The position numbers and the translations under genes were made by a program. From assembly GCA_023231475.1 (NCBI GenBank), contig JALJEE010001195.1, positions 1-55,573 on the forward strand: a DNA stretch of 55,573 bases, read 5' to 3'. This document shows, in pieces, positions 33,979 to 44,815 of the stretch; position 1 is the first letter of the stretch, and every line of letters starts with the position of its first letter. This DNA is from Seison nebaliae (taxonomy: Eukaryota > Rotifera > Pararotatoria > Seisonacea > Seisonidae). The notes beneath the pieces were generated by a model. That model was not told where the DNA came from and did not search any database. It was given only the letters and a program-made list of their open reading frames with translations.

Positions 33979-35520
33979 ATGACGCATAATTTGAATGATG
34001 TACTTATGGATATATTATGTCGTTTAGCGGATTGTCGAAATATTATGTCAACGACAACTCTCATAGAAGAACATACGAAACATGAACCAAATCGGATTTT
34101 ATTGAGTCAAAGTGTCATCAAAAATGTATGTTTTTCATTAAATTTCTTTCCCTTAATATTAATCGTCTAATTTCCAGAATTATACATCCAGAGAACAATC
34201 TTGTCTCTTTCAACATCAACGTAGACGTTTGAAACGATCGAAACCGATTCCAAACATGATTGTCGAGAAGAAGAGTTCTCTTCAACCATTGAATTTCCAT
34301 AAATTAATTTATAATCATGAACATTCGAAATATTTGAAGGATGATAATCGACGTCTTGTTCGTGCTATTAAAAGGAATTATTTATTATTAGAGATTAATC
34401 GTTTATGGCGACTACATGGATTTACTGATATTCCAATTATATCTAAACAATTGACGGAACTCGAATTATATTCGAAGCCGATTGTCATATCACCGATATT
34501 TCCATCAATTTCTCCAAATAATAATTATGAACAAATTGATGATAATTCAACAATTTCTCATGATAATAGTGTGGAAAGTGAGAAGAATAATCAATCATAT
34601 TCTATCGTAATTAAACCTCCACTTCATATGCAAATGATGAAGGAAATTGAATTATCCAAAATATCGAAATGGAAAAAAGAACGATCAAATTTTTCAGATG
34701 TAGTTAATCATACGAAAGAACCAGTCATAAAATTCGAACCATTAAACAAATCTCACGTCCAAACGCTTAACAATCTTTTGAATATTTTCTATGCCGATTT
34801 CCAAAGTGACGATTTTATTGATGTCACTCCTTGGCTCCAATGGCCAAATCAGACGGTTATAGCCATAGGTCCTGGTAATATTATCGTTGGATTTGCATGT
34901 TCAATAATGCAGTACCATTATTTATCTCGAACGAAACTAACGAAACCGCAACTTCTTTACCGATTATCGGACGAGACGGAACACAAAGTAGAATTGAGTC
35001 AGGAAAATGACGAAACAGAAAATAAGAAATACAATTATAATGAAATACGATTCTGTCTAACGGATCAATTGTTTGTTAAAGGAAAATTGAGAAATCCTAG
35101 ATGTAAACAAGTCTATCTTCCATATGTTTTCATTTTACCGAATTGGCGAAAAGTGGGAATTGGAAAAAAAATGTTAACTCTCCTTTTAAAACAAGTTCAA
35201 TCCGTTTTTCTTTCTTATAAAAATGATTATTTCTTTAGATTATTCGTCAACGATCTTCTCATGAAGGTTTTACAATCGCATGTATTCATGTACCCACAAC
35301 AGATTGTGATACATTAATTTTTTTTCAAATGTTCGGATTTAAAATTCTCAAGAAGATTATTGGTTTTTATAAAAATTTCAATTACAAAAAAATCCGTATC
35401 GGTTGCAACAGTACCAGATGTTCACAACATTTACAATTGGATGAAACTCATCTTTATAATGAACTTCCAACTTGTGTTCCAAAGCGGTATGATGCATTTC
35501 TATTGTCTCTCGTTTTGTGA
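33979..35520 (+). CDS. KAT14: KAT14 (CSRP2BP)-like GNAT acetyltransferase of the ATAC complex
   Basis: Exons 33979-34125, 34178-35203 and 35239-35520 (484 aa). Introns are 52 and 35 nt. The C-terminal GNAT fold shows 'FIDVTPWLQWPNQTVIA', 'IIVGFACSI', 'YLPYVFILPNWRKVGIGKKM' (acetyl-CoA-binding R/Q-x-x-G-x-G/A equivalent, RKVGIG) and, after the 35-nt intron, 'FFQMFGFKI'. This order and spacing fits KAT14, whose animal forms read 'VDVTECLQYP', 'FLFVHPEWRRAGIA' and 'LYQKFGFK'. The protein is shorter than vertebrate KAT14 (about 780 aa). It has a 60-residue insertion between the two central strands. An in-frame stop at 33928 precedes ATG 33979, but coding-like residues ('VRPETWKIR') before that ATG hint at an upstream exon. 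Confidence 0.7.
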
Positions 35521-35732
35521 TAATTCCACTTTATTCTCATCATCTCACGAATACAGTCAAATATATTGTCAATTTATACAAATACATCTTTTTTATTATA
35601 GGATTTTTTAAATTTTCATTGTAATTTATTTTCTATTTTCTATTTCTTTAATTTTCTATCGTAATTTTAAAATTGATCAAATATATAATTTTTCATTTAA
35701 ATTTTATATCAGAATCATTTTTTTTCACTGTA

Positions 35733-38053
35733 ATGGTCTCCAAAAATCGAAAAGATAAATTATCGAAGAAAGAAGAAATTTTTCAATCACAACTAAATGA
35801 TGAAATTAAAGAATTAGAAGAAACTTTAGGAAAAATCGATAAAGATAAAAAATATGAAGATTTTATTGATTTACCAATTTCAAACAAAACCAAACGAGCG
35901 TTGAATAAAAATTCCTTAATAACATTAACAGATATTCAACGGGATACTCTCATTTATTCATTAAAAGGAATTGATGTGATGGGAACGGCAAAAACAGGAA
36001 GTGGGAAAACATTGGCATTCATAATTCCAGTTCCAATTTTTCTTTTTTTTTATTTTTTCTTCATTTTTCAGATTCTAGAACTTCTCTATAAAAAACGATG
36101 GAGTAAGATTGATGGATTAGGAGCTCTCGTTATAACACCAACTAGAGAATTGGCGTATCAAATTTTTAATGTTTTACAAAGAATAGGAAAGTTCCATGAC
36201 TTCTCAGCCGGTTTAGTTATAGGAGGGAAATTTATGAAAAAGGAAGCAGAAGTTATTCGAACAACAAACATAATAATTTGTACACCAGGAAGGCTGTTGC
36301 ATCATATGGATGAGACATGGAATTTTAATGCTGACAACATTCAGTTGTTAGTTTTAGATGAAGCGGATCGTATGTTAGAGATGGGATTTGAAGAGACAAT
36401 GATAAATATTTTACAGAATATTCCAGAAATTCATCGACAAGTTCTATTGTTCAGTGCCACGAGAACCAAGTGAGAATTATCTTTTACTTTTGTAAATTAA
36501 TAAAAAAATTTTCTTTAAGGAATTTAGATTCTTTGATAAAGTTGTCTTTGAAAAATCCTGTGGATATTTCCTCTCATGAATTAAGCGCATTGATGACACC
36601 TGATAAATTGAAACAATATTATATGGATGTGAAAGTTGAGGAGAAGATTCATATTTTATGGAATTTTATAAAGATTCATGTCAATTCAAAAATACTCATT
36701 TTTGTTCAAACGTGTAAACAGGCGAGATTTATTTTTGATGTTTTCAGTCATATGCAACCAGGAATTCCCTTATTGGTTCTACATGGAGCAAAGAAACAGT
36801 TACAACGTGTAGAAATTTATAACCGGTTTTTGCGAGACAAACGTTCGTGTCTTATTGCAACGGATTTGGCATCAAGAGGACTTGATTTCCCTTCGGTTGA
36901 ATGGATCGTGCAAATGGATTGTCCTTTTGATATCGAGACATATATCCATCGAGTTGGACGAACAGCACGTAAGGACTTGAGTGGACAATCATTATTACTC
37001 GCAACAAATAGTGAAATGAAATATTATTCTTCAATTTTCCAAGAGAAGAGAATTCCGATAACTAAAATGGAATCGAAGAAATTTCATAAATTTTCGATTG
37101 AAAATAAATTACAAGTGATTTGTGCGAGAGACCAAACTTTTCAACAAAATGCTAGATCAGCTTTTGTGGCTTATTTCAAATCGTTGTATTTGTCGGGTAA
37201 AAAGGAAATATTCGATATCGATTCAATTAACAAAGATGAATATGCACAATCTCTCGGACTTGTCACTACACCCAGATTACGATTTTTAAAGAAAATGGAA
37301 AATTCCCAATTTTCCGTTGAGATTGATCAAGATGATGATGACGAAGTAGAAGTTTTAATTAAGAAAGTGTCAAATCGATCGACTGATTTTGAAGATAATG
37401 ATGATGTGGAAGAAGATTTAAAATTAATGAATGAAGAAAAAATTAAAAGAAATCAAAAGAGTAAATCGAAAAAAAAAATAATTTCCAACTTACTAAAGAA
37501 AGAATCGAATGAACAAACAACAAACCATATTCATTTCACCGAAGATTATGAAATGGAAGAGGAAGAATTAAATGATGATGAAATAAGTGATATATTGACA
37601 ATTGATAATCGTTTGGAACGAATGAAAGAGCAAGATAAGATTGATAAAGAAACTTATCGGAAGTTGCTTAAAGATAAACATAAAGAAAAAAAAATTAAAG
37701 AGAAGGACAAAAATAAAGAAACAAAAGACGATGAAAAGAACCAAAAGTTTAATGTTTCTCTTAATATGGATAATGATGATAACAGTGATGTTACTGATAA
37801 TTCTGACGAAGATTTTATTGAGAATAAAAATAAAAGAAAAATAAGAAAGGATGGAAATGAATTTGATTCAGATTCACAATCAGATAATAAAGAAATTTTG
37901 GAAACCAATCTGGATTCTGATGAGGATAGAAGAACAAAAAGAAAAAGATCATTAAATGAACAAGATGTTGGAAAAGAAGATGAAATGAAGAAAACGATGA
38001 AATTTTCATTGGAACAATTAGAAGCAGAAGCATTAAAAAACTTAAGTGGATAA
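35733..38053 (+). CDS. DDX10: DEAD-box RNA helicase DDX10 (yeast Dbp4)
   Basis: Exons 35733-36029, 36072-36469 and 36520-38053 (742 aa). It carries the Q-motif region 'FIDLPIS...TDIQ', Walker A AKTGSGKT (86-93), PTRELA, GG, TPGR, DEAD ('VLDEAD'), SAT, 'DLASRGLDF' and 'YIHRVGRTAR'. The C-terminal third is acidic/Lys-rich, as in DDX10/Dbp4, the nucleolar helicase that releases U14 and U3 snoRNAs during 18S rRNA maturation. 'FHDFSAGLVIGG' and the SAT-TK junction identify DDX10 over other DEAD proteins. Intron 1 (42 nt) is a multiple of three without a stop; splicing it restores the family's 'PVLE' region. It lies 212 bp downstream of the KAT14-like gene on the same strand. Confidence 0.92.
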
Positions 38054-38134
38054 TTTTCATGAATTTTTCGATCTATCTCCTATTTCAGTTAAGGAATATA
38101 AATATATCATTCAATTGCTTAATCTAAATTGATG

Positions 38135-38460
38135 TTAACCTATCGTTAATTTTCCTAATGCTTCTATTCGATTTTGTATCGCTGGTTTTTCCATGCTCTT
38201 CAACTTTTCCAAAGCATCATCGAGTGATACGGAATTAGCGAGGAGTCCCTTCTCCATTAATGTTGATACTTCATCGATTGCAGATTTCATGTCGCCATTT
38301 GTAGTATGTTTATCTGCCTTTTTAATTAATTCAGATTTGAGTAAAGCAGCATTCGTTCTTGCTGTATTCATGGTAACACCAGGACGTAATGGTAAAGAAG
38401 AAGAAAATCCGATCTTCTTTCCAATCAATTTCTTCTTCTGTTTCTTCTTTCTATTTTTTT
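38135..38460 (-). CDS. ORF with basic N-terminus and helical C-terminus; separate gene or 3' exon of NSUN7
   Basis: The open frame starts right after TAA at about 38458 with 'KKKNRKKKQKKKLIGKKIGF' and ends at a stop at 38135. Residues such as 'LPLRPGVTMNTARTNAALL' and 'SVSLDDALEKLKSMEKPAIQ' are clearly coding. No ATG precedes it. An acceptor (GTTAAAAG ending at 38455) is in phase with two upstream readings: one gives 'NIIERNRWKRRKQK', the other would extend NSUN7 through a 43-nt intron (38715-38673) into 'KRRKHHRTESLETSETES'. It is convergent with DDX10, 82 bp away. Confidence 0.5.
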
Positions 38461-38688
38461 TCTTTTAACAAAAATAAATTATCGAATAAAATAATTTTCT
38501 AACAGATTTAGTTGACTAAAAATGATGAATGTTCAAATGGAACAATATTTAATATTTACGAAATAATAATAAAGAAAATTTTAACAGTTGACCGTTTTCT
38601 CGTATGGGAACTGATAATACTTTCTGTTTCCGACGTTTCCAACGATTCCGTTCGATGATGTTTTCGACGTTTCTATAAAACTTAATTT

Positions 38689-40927
38689 TCAACAAATATC
38701 AGAGAAATTATAAACTGTTCTTGCAAAAATGCTCAAGAAAATTCCATCGGAAATTGATGTTGGTGGTGCTTGATAATAGTTCGTGAAGGTCATATGCTTC
38801 TCAATTCCATCTTGATCAATCGGAATTAACGGTGGTGAAGGTTTAAATATCCAATTGTAATTAGATGTAGTCCGAAATTCCTTCAAACAAGCATTCACTA
38901 AATCGCTGTTTTCTGCTGTATTGATGGATGTCGTCATATAAACGATTGCAGATACAGATCGAACTAAAAAGAATTAATAAGAATTAATAATTAGAGAAAG
39001 AAAAATATGGCGAACAAGTCATTGCATGTAGCATTAATTCTCGTTCACGAGATATCATCGAATTGATGTTACTTCTTCCGTTTTGTAAATCTGCAAATGT
39101 TTTCAATGAACTAAAATCTAATGTATGTCAATTTCATTTTATGTCATAGATATAAATCGTTGAAGATAAACAAAACCATCACTATGTCGAACAAAATAAT
39201 CAACTGGGTCTTTAATTCCGCTAGTCGAACCGTCGACATTGATTGTGATAACTTTAATATCAGACCATTTATCTGAACTGTTTTTCGTCGAAATAAAATT
39301 CTCTCGGTGTAAATTGATCGTCTTCTTATAACCAAGTTTCTGAATAAACGTTTGAATTTCCTGGAATTTTTCTGTTGATATATCATTAGTAAATGTATGA
39401 ATTATTCCATTCATTCCGTAAGATAATGACGCTATTAATGATGGGAGATATCCTATGTGATGTTATTGGAATATTAATTTATCATTTAGAAATTATGCAA
39501 AAACCATTATCAACATTGGTAACGATAATTGGATCCTGTCGATTTAACAATTTCACAGTTGTATAGGCAGTTAAGTATGTTGTTCGAGAATCGATAATCA
39601 ATTTAAAGGATGTAATCAATTTTGACGATTCCAATTTATCTCTACATCAGATTCATTAAGAAGATTCCAAATTATACAAAAATACTTACTCAACTGATTT
39701 ATCAAACATTAATAGCGATGAAAAATTTGGGTCGACAAAATAATGATCTTCATCTGTCCCATCTGATTCTTCAACACTCTTCAATTGTAGTTCTTCTTCC
39801 AACATCTTCGTCACTTCTTCCGCACTTAAAGATGAATGATATCAATAGAAATGTCTGAATTCTCAATGTCTAACTTAGATTTTGCAAAATTGATCCAAGC
39901 ATAGAAATGTTTGACAGGAGATGTTAAATCGGTGGATGTGTCTTTATTTGAAGCGAGACTATCCAAATCCTGTGCTTCATGATCGATTCTAAATGAAAAA
40001 TAAATTAACATTTTCAGTTTTTATTTAATTAAATCGAACCGATTTCGAGCAATAGATGCAGCAATCTTCGTTCCCCAACTATTAACTGCATCTTCAATTT
40101 TGTAAAGAATCTCCTCTCCCTTTTCTTCGTCATTCAATATATTTCTTTTAGTAAATTTCCTTCGATAACTATCAAAAGCAATTATTGTACAAAAGTTCTC
40201 ATATTCGGAGAACTATTAACAGATGTTGTGAGAGAAAAAAAAAGAGGAAAATGAACATCAGGAAAAGTTGTATAGAATTCCGTTTCATCCATAATCTTTT
40301 CAATCAGCCACTGAACTTCAAAAATTGAAAAATTATTTTTTCCAATTACAAAGAAAGAATGAAACATTTCAAGACTCGGAAGGCTAATCGGAGAACATTT
40401 TCTTTTTGTTTGGGTGAATCATATCGAATATCCAAACCTTCTGTTAAATGCGAGTCTTTATCAGAATAATTTCCAATTTCAACTTCTTTTGTTTCTTTTA
40501 GAAATCCATAAACTTTTGATGCTTTCAATAACGTGACTTGGTTATATTCCAATTTAACTTTATGGATGGCATTCTTTAAAATTTCTCCATCCATTTCAGG
40601 TGTTTTTAGTTGGAAAATCTTTCCAAATTGTCTCAATCTATCATCCATTGAAGTAACTGAAATTTTCTTGCTAACTAATCGTGCTATACTTATACAAAAT
40701 GGGAAAGTAATTCAACAGGTAAAAGGAAAGAACAATTATTATTATATAGACAATGCTCATAACGAACTAGCAAGTGTAGTATATGACGGCATATTCTCTT
40801 TCATCTCACTGTTCTCGGATGACCTCTGACTCTCCATATGAGTTTTGGACAACTTCCTACTCCTACTCCTACTCCTTTTTATGGATGAAATAGACGATTG
40901 TCGTGACTTTAGCCGACCTCCAGCCAT
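38689..40927 (-). CDS. NSUN7: NSUN7-like SAM-dependent RNA m5C methyltransferase homologue, probable pseudoenzyme
   Basis: Ten exons close in frame (568 aa): 40927-40768, 40656-40376, 40310-40257, 40212-40040, 39988-39875, 39824-39690, 39641-39505, 39452-39177, 39117-39016 and 38963-38689. Nine GT-AG introns of 44-111 nt. Similarity to animal NSUN7 runs throughout: 'HFYAWINFAKS', 'DPIIVTNVDNGYLPSL', 'HAMTFRSVSAIVYMTTS', 'NTAENSD' and near the end 'SDGIFLSIFART'. The motif IV region reads 'NVDGSTSGIKDPV' (about 423-435) without Cys, and motif VI reads TTS in place of TCS (about 488-490). Both catalytic cysteines of the NOL1/NOP2/Sun family are therefore missing, so binding or scaffold function is more likely than methylation. 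The last exon may be spliced further (see the 38135-38460 entry). Confidence 0.85.
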
Positions 40928-41214
40928 AGCAAAATTATTCTCAGAACGAAATAAAGAAAAGTGAGAAAAATGAATTGATAAATTCCTTCCTGTAAACTTC
41001 AATTAAAACCAAGAATGAAATCTGTTAATTAATATACATAATCCAAAAGAAATGTGTAAACTAAAGTAAAAAAAACTAGTTTCTAATAGCAACAAAGTCA
41101 GATTTAAGTCAAAAGAAATAAATTACAAATTTATTTTTTCATGTTAATATTTCTCCAAAATTATTATGAAAAGAAAAAACTTTAGCTCGAAACAGAAAAA
41201 AAAGTCAAATAAAA

Positions 41215-41696
41215 TCACAAAGGAGGTTGATTCAGACGTTGTTCTTTTTTTTCATTCTCAACATATTTCTGGAATTGTTGAAAAACCTTCGAAGGAAAAA
41301 AAGTTGAAAGAAAACTATTTTTTTTCCAATTAAAAAATAAACTTTTAAGTTCAATAAATAATTGGGAGTTGGTTTATTTTTAATTGCATAAAAATAAAGA
41401 TCCCATTCATTGTCAGTTGCATTTAAAATTATATCTAATTCCTTCAATTCATCAAGTTTCATTTGATTTATATTGTTTTTGACGAAATTGGACAAGAGAA
41501 TTCCATTTTCTAAATTTCCTCGTTTGCGACTCTGATAAATGAGCCGACTTCTAATTAAATCTTTATTTTCATTTACGCCTTTCGCTTGATTATATTCATA
41601 TGCGTTCGAAAATTCAGAAAGATTCGTTCCAGATGAATGTCGAGTATTTATAAATGCTTTTATTAAAGATAAACGAGAATTCACTGAGCGAAACAT
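41215..41696 (-). CDS. SDHAF2: SDHAF2, succinate dehydrogenase assembly factor 2 (2 exons, 135 aa)
   Basis: Exons 41696-41343 and 41268-41215, with a 74-nt intron. ATG 41696 gives a basic, Ser/Arg-rich mitochondrial presequence ('MFRSVNSRLSLIKAFINTRH'). The core 'RLIYQSRKRGNLENGILLS' and 'NEWDLYFYAIKNKPTP' matches the conserved YxSRKRG and DWD(I/L)Y blocks. The end 'EKKEQRLNQPPL' matches the family's 'KEQRLRAPDL'. SDHAF2 promotes covalent FAD attachment to the SdhA subunit of complex II in the mitochondrial matrix. An alternative acceptor 17 nt upstream breaks the frame, so CCAG at 41269 is preferred. Confidence 0.9.
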
Positions 41697-42267
41697 CTCT
41701 GAAGTCAAATAAATAGAAGCTCTTATTTCAAATATGATATATCTAACTTTTGTGCGATAGAATTTTCGAATAAAGTTGCGGAATTTTAACGCAATAAATA
41801 CATAAAACCAATTCACGAGTAAGCAGGTAAGAGCCAAATATTTGACAAAGGAGAAACGAGGAAAAAACTTGGAAAGAAAATTTGTGAAACCAATATCGTT
41901 ATATTCTATCCATGACCGAATTGGTATGTCTGCAATTATAAATTACAAACTTTTCGTATAGATACGTGTATATATTATTGTTAACTAGTTATTTTTTTCA
42001 TTGAAAGTTCAAGTCGATTGAATGACGTCGTGAATTTTGCAAAGGATAAAGATGCGCCATGTTCTAAATATTTTCGGTTGTAATATATCAACTGTCTGAA
42101 CTGGCTCATTCGAATCATTCCTCTGTTTTTCTCATATATCTAATTGTTTGAATCTTCCGTTTTTATTTTTCGTATCTTTCTTTTTAACATGGTGTCAGAA
42201 TATCAGAAATAATTTCATTTCTTATTAAATTAGTATAGAAGTTTGAAAATTTGTTCTGTAGATTGAT
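41697..42267. promoter_or_regulatory. Divergent intergenic region between SDHAF2 and CNBP
   Basis: Holds the 5' regions of two oppositely directed genes. A GTATAG...CTGTAG pair at about 42232-42262 may be a 5' UTR intron of CNBP. No other ORF is supported. Confidence 0.4.
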
Positions 42268-42894
42268 ATGGTGAAGTGTTATAATTGTAACGAAGATGGG
42301 CATTTTTCTCGCGATTGTCCCAATGGCAGTAGCGGAGGAGGAAATCGTGAAGGAGGTGGTGATTCGAGACGATGTCACCGATGTAATCAGACTGGGCATA
42401 TTGCTAGAAACTGTACCCAGATGGAACCAGTTTGCTACGAGTGTAACGAAACCGGACATATGAGACGTGATTGCCCATCAGCTGGAGATTCTGTTAAAGA
42501 AGTCACCTGTTTCAAATGCTCTCAACCGGGACATATTGGACGAAACTGTTCAGCTTCAAATGACTATGACAGTCAAGGACGTCAATCTAACAGTGAATGT
42601 TATCGATGTCACAAATTTGGACATATTGCCAGAAATTGTACCAATTCAAGCAATGGAGGTAGTTATGGAAATAGCGGTGGCGGTTATGGTGGTGGTCGAT
42701 CTTCCAACGTTGTCTGTTATCGATGTAACGAGGAAGGTCATATGGCTCGCAACTGTACACAGGCCGGTGGATCGTCAGATATTACATGTTACCGTTGTAA
42801 CAATACTGGACATATGGCTCGTGATTGTTCGGAAGAGATTAGATGTCACTCCTGTCAAGGAATTGGACATCTTGCACGTGAGTGTAACGCCTAA
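42268..42894 (+). CDS. CNBP: CNBP/GIS2-type protein with eight CCHC zinc knuckles (208 aa)
   Basis: ATG 42268 to TAA 42894 in one exon. Eight CX2CX4HX4C knuckles are evenly spread (for example CYNCNEDGHFSRDC, CFKCSQPGHIGRNC, CHSCQGIGHLAREC). Two Gly/Ser-rich linkers lie after knuckles 1 and 5. CNBP binds single-stranded G-rich DNA and mRNA and promotes translation; vertebrate CNBP has seven knuckles and an RGG segment after the first, which here is Gly-rich with few Arg. A cellular gene rather than retroviral nucleocapsid, given the knuckle number and lack of Gag sequence. Confidence 0.93.
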   Translation: MVKCYNCNEDGHFSRDCPNGSSGGGNREGGGDSRRCHRCNQTGHIARNCTQMEPVCYECNETGHMRRDCPSAGDSVKEVTCFKCSQPGHIGRNCSASNDYDSQGRQSNSECYRCHKFGHIARNCTNSSNGGSYGNSGGGYGGGRSSNVVCYRCNEEGHMARNCTQAGGSSDITCYRCNNTGHMARDCSEEIRCHSCQGIGHLARECNA

Positions 42895-43344
42895 CTCATT
42901 CGAATTTGTGAAAGAAAAGAATTTCCCGCATATCAATATGAAAATCGAATCGAATTTGAAGAATTTTCATTTCTGTTTCGATGGTGTTTTAAGACGATAT
43001 TATTTCAATTAAAGATATTTAAAATATTATTATAGTTTTACCTCATCGTAATTCGGAACATTTGTATCATTTTTCATTATCATTAATGGAAAGTCAATTT
43101 AATTCTACATATAAAAATCCTTCAAATTTTTTCCTACAGGAATAGTGTGTTTAAACTCGAAATTTCAATATTTGGAATTTATGAGTAATATTACAATCTT
43201 TTTCGTTATCTGAAAACTTTTTCGAATAATCCTTATAATTGTTTGTTAACAACTTTTTTAAAGTCAAAATTTAAGCTTTCAAACTTTGATCGATTCAAAA
43301 CGATTTTCTTAATTTACAATTTTTTTCAAAATCAGAAAAACGAA

Positions 43345-44568
43345 ATGGGAAAAGAAGATGTTGGGCAGTTTTTTGATCATCGTTTACAAACTAAAGTGAC
43401 TTCTCGACGTCCTGCCAAACTATTCCGAGGAGATGTATTGAGTGAACGGATTCAAGATGGGAGAAGTGGAAAATATAAAACAGCTGGAAGGAAATTGAGG
43501 AATGAGGCAAAGATAAAAGCGTTACAAGAACGAATCGCACCCAAATTGAAACAAACAGGAATTGAAACCGATGCTAATCTTGTGACGCGAATACGTGGAT
43601 GTGAAGAGTCTTCTCAAATTCTTTCGACTGTCGACAATGAGAATTTTGTGGAATGGTGGGACAAACCATTATTGTGCTATGGTGAAAATGGAGAGTTCCA
43701 TACTTATAAAGAAATCACCAACAATAATGATTATACATTCAACAATTGTATCAATTCGTTAATTGAACATCCAATTCCATTAAAATCAGCTCGCGATCTT
43801 CAAAATAAAGACATTGTCATTGTTGCCCAATTGACGGATAAAGAACGGAAGAAAATACGTAGACAACGTCGAGCCGAACAACTAAAAGAAGATCAAGAGA
43901 AAATCCGTTTAGGATTGTTACCGCCACCAGAACCAAAAGTCAGATTAGGAAATCTTCATCGTGTTTTAGGTACTGACGCAGTTCAAGATCCGACGAAAAT
44001 CGAACAATACGTTCGAAAACAAATGGCGAATAGGAAACGAGCTCATGAAATAGATAACCAAACGAGAAAGTTGACAAAGGAACAATTGAGAAGGAAAAAA
44101 TTTCGTAAAGCAGCGGAAAATCTAAATTTTGGTACATGTGCTGATGCATATCGAATTGACAATTTGACTGATCCGGCTCATCGATTTAAGATAAAGAAGA
44201 ATATTGAACAATTGTTATTGACTGGAATTGCGGTTGTTACAAGTGAAATGAGTCTAATATTTGTGGAAGGTGGGAGGCAGCAAACTCGAAAAATGAAACA
44301 TTTATTATTGGATCGAATTGATTGGACTCATACTGTATTCCGTCAGACGGAGAAGGATAAGCAGTTACAGAATAAACCATTAGATAAGAATTGTTGTCGA
44401 TTGGTATGGGAAGGAGAAGTGAAAGAAAGAATTTTCAAAGATTTCAAAATCAAAATATTTCCATCTTCTTCAACTGCGAGAGAGTTCCTTTCAAAATATA
44501 ATATTGCACATTATTGGGATGTCGTTCAATCTGATACAATGGTTGGAGAGATTAAGGATGTATTATAA
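43345..44568 (+). CDS. PRPF3: PRPF3, U4/U6 snRNP splicing factor, short form (407 aa)
   Basis: One exon from ATG 43345. The PRP3 domain is recognisable from 'VRLGNLHRVLGTDAVQDPTK' (animal PRPF3 '[20 protein letters not shown]') with 'RLGLLPPPEPK' before it. The C-terminal DUF1115 region includes 'LTGIAVVTSEMSLIFVEGG', 'LLLDRIDWT', 'CRLVWEGEVKERIFKDFK' and 'HYWDVV'. The product acts in U4/U6.U5 tri-snRNP assembly. Vertebrate PRPF3 is about 680 aa with an N-terminal PWI domain; here the N-terminal 250 or so residues are missing. An acceptor-like TTTTTTTCAAAATCAG ends just before the ATG, so an upstream exon with the PWI part remains possible, although none was found in 42895-43344. Confidence 0.92.
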   Translation: MGKEDVGQFFDHRLQTKVTSRRPAKLFRGDVLSERIQDGRSGKYKTAGRKLRNEAKIKALQERIAPKLKQTGIETDANLVTRIRGCEESSQILSTVDNENFVEWWDKPLLCYGENGEFHTYKEITNNNDYTFNNCINSLIEHPIPLKSARDLQNKDIVIVAQLTDKERKKIRRQRRAEQLKEDQEKIRLGLLPPPEPKVRLGNLHRVLGTDAVQDPTKIEQYVRKQMANRKRAHEIDNQTRKLTKEQLRRKKFRKAAENLNFGTCADAYRIDNLTDPAHRFKIKKNIEQLLLTGIAVVTSEMSLIFVEGGRQQTRKMKHLLLDRIDWTHTVFRQTEKDKQLQNKPLDKNCCRLVWEGEVKERIFKDFKIKIFPSSSTAREFLSKYNIAHYWDVVQSDTMVGEIKDVL

Positions 44569-44815
44569 GTACTGTGTTTAATATGTTAAATAAAAATGTT
44601 CATTTCATTCAAAAAAGTTTAATGAGAGATTAGTAGAGATTTTAAAATAAATTCTAAGTACATGTATATGTGTGAACAATTATTAAAATGAAATATAGTA
44701 TATAAACTTTAATAATAATGATGAGAAGATGAATAATGCATGTTAATGGAAATCAGATGATGGTAAGAAGACTTATTTTCTGAATTGAAGTTTATATATA
44801 TATATATTTTTAATT
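44569..44815. other. 3' flank of PRPF3
   Basis: AT-rich with AATAAA at about 44586 and a (TA)n run near 44795-44810. No gene. Confidence 0.5.

Noticed and set aside
38673-38693. Possible 21-nt intron at the end of NSUN7 (minus strand)
   Set aside because: Its removal creates an immediate TAA; the 43-nt alternative is in phase.
40181-40202. Possible 22-nt intron in NSUN7 (GTACAA...GATAG, minus strand)
   Set aside because: A 44-nt intron (40256-40213) explains the frame better and keeps residues aligned with NSUN7, so this segment is exon.
42268-42894. Retroviral-like nucleocapsid interpretation of the zinc knuckles
   Set aside because: Eight evenly spaced knuckles with no capsid or polymerase nearby match cellular CNBP.
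42467-43012. 181-aa frame overlapping CNBP
   Set aside because: An alternate-frame reading of the Cys-knuckle repeats; its Val/Asp-rich repetitive composition is an artefact.
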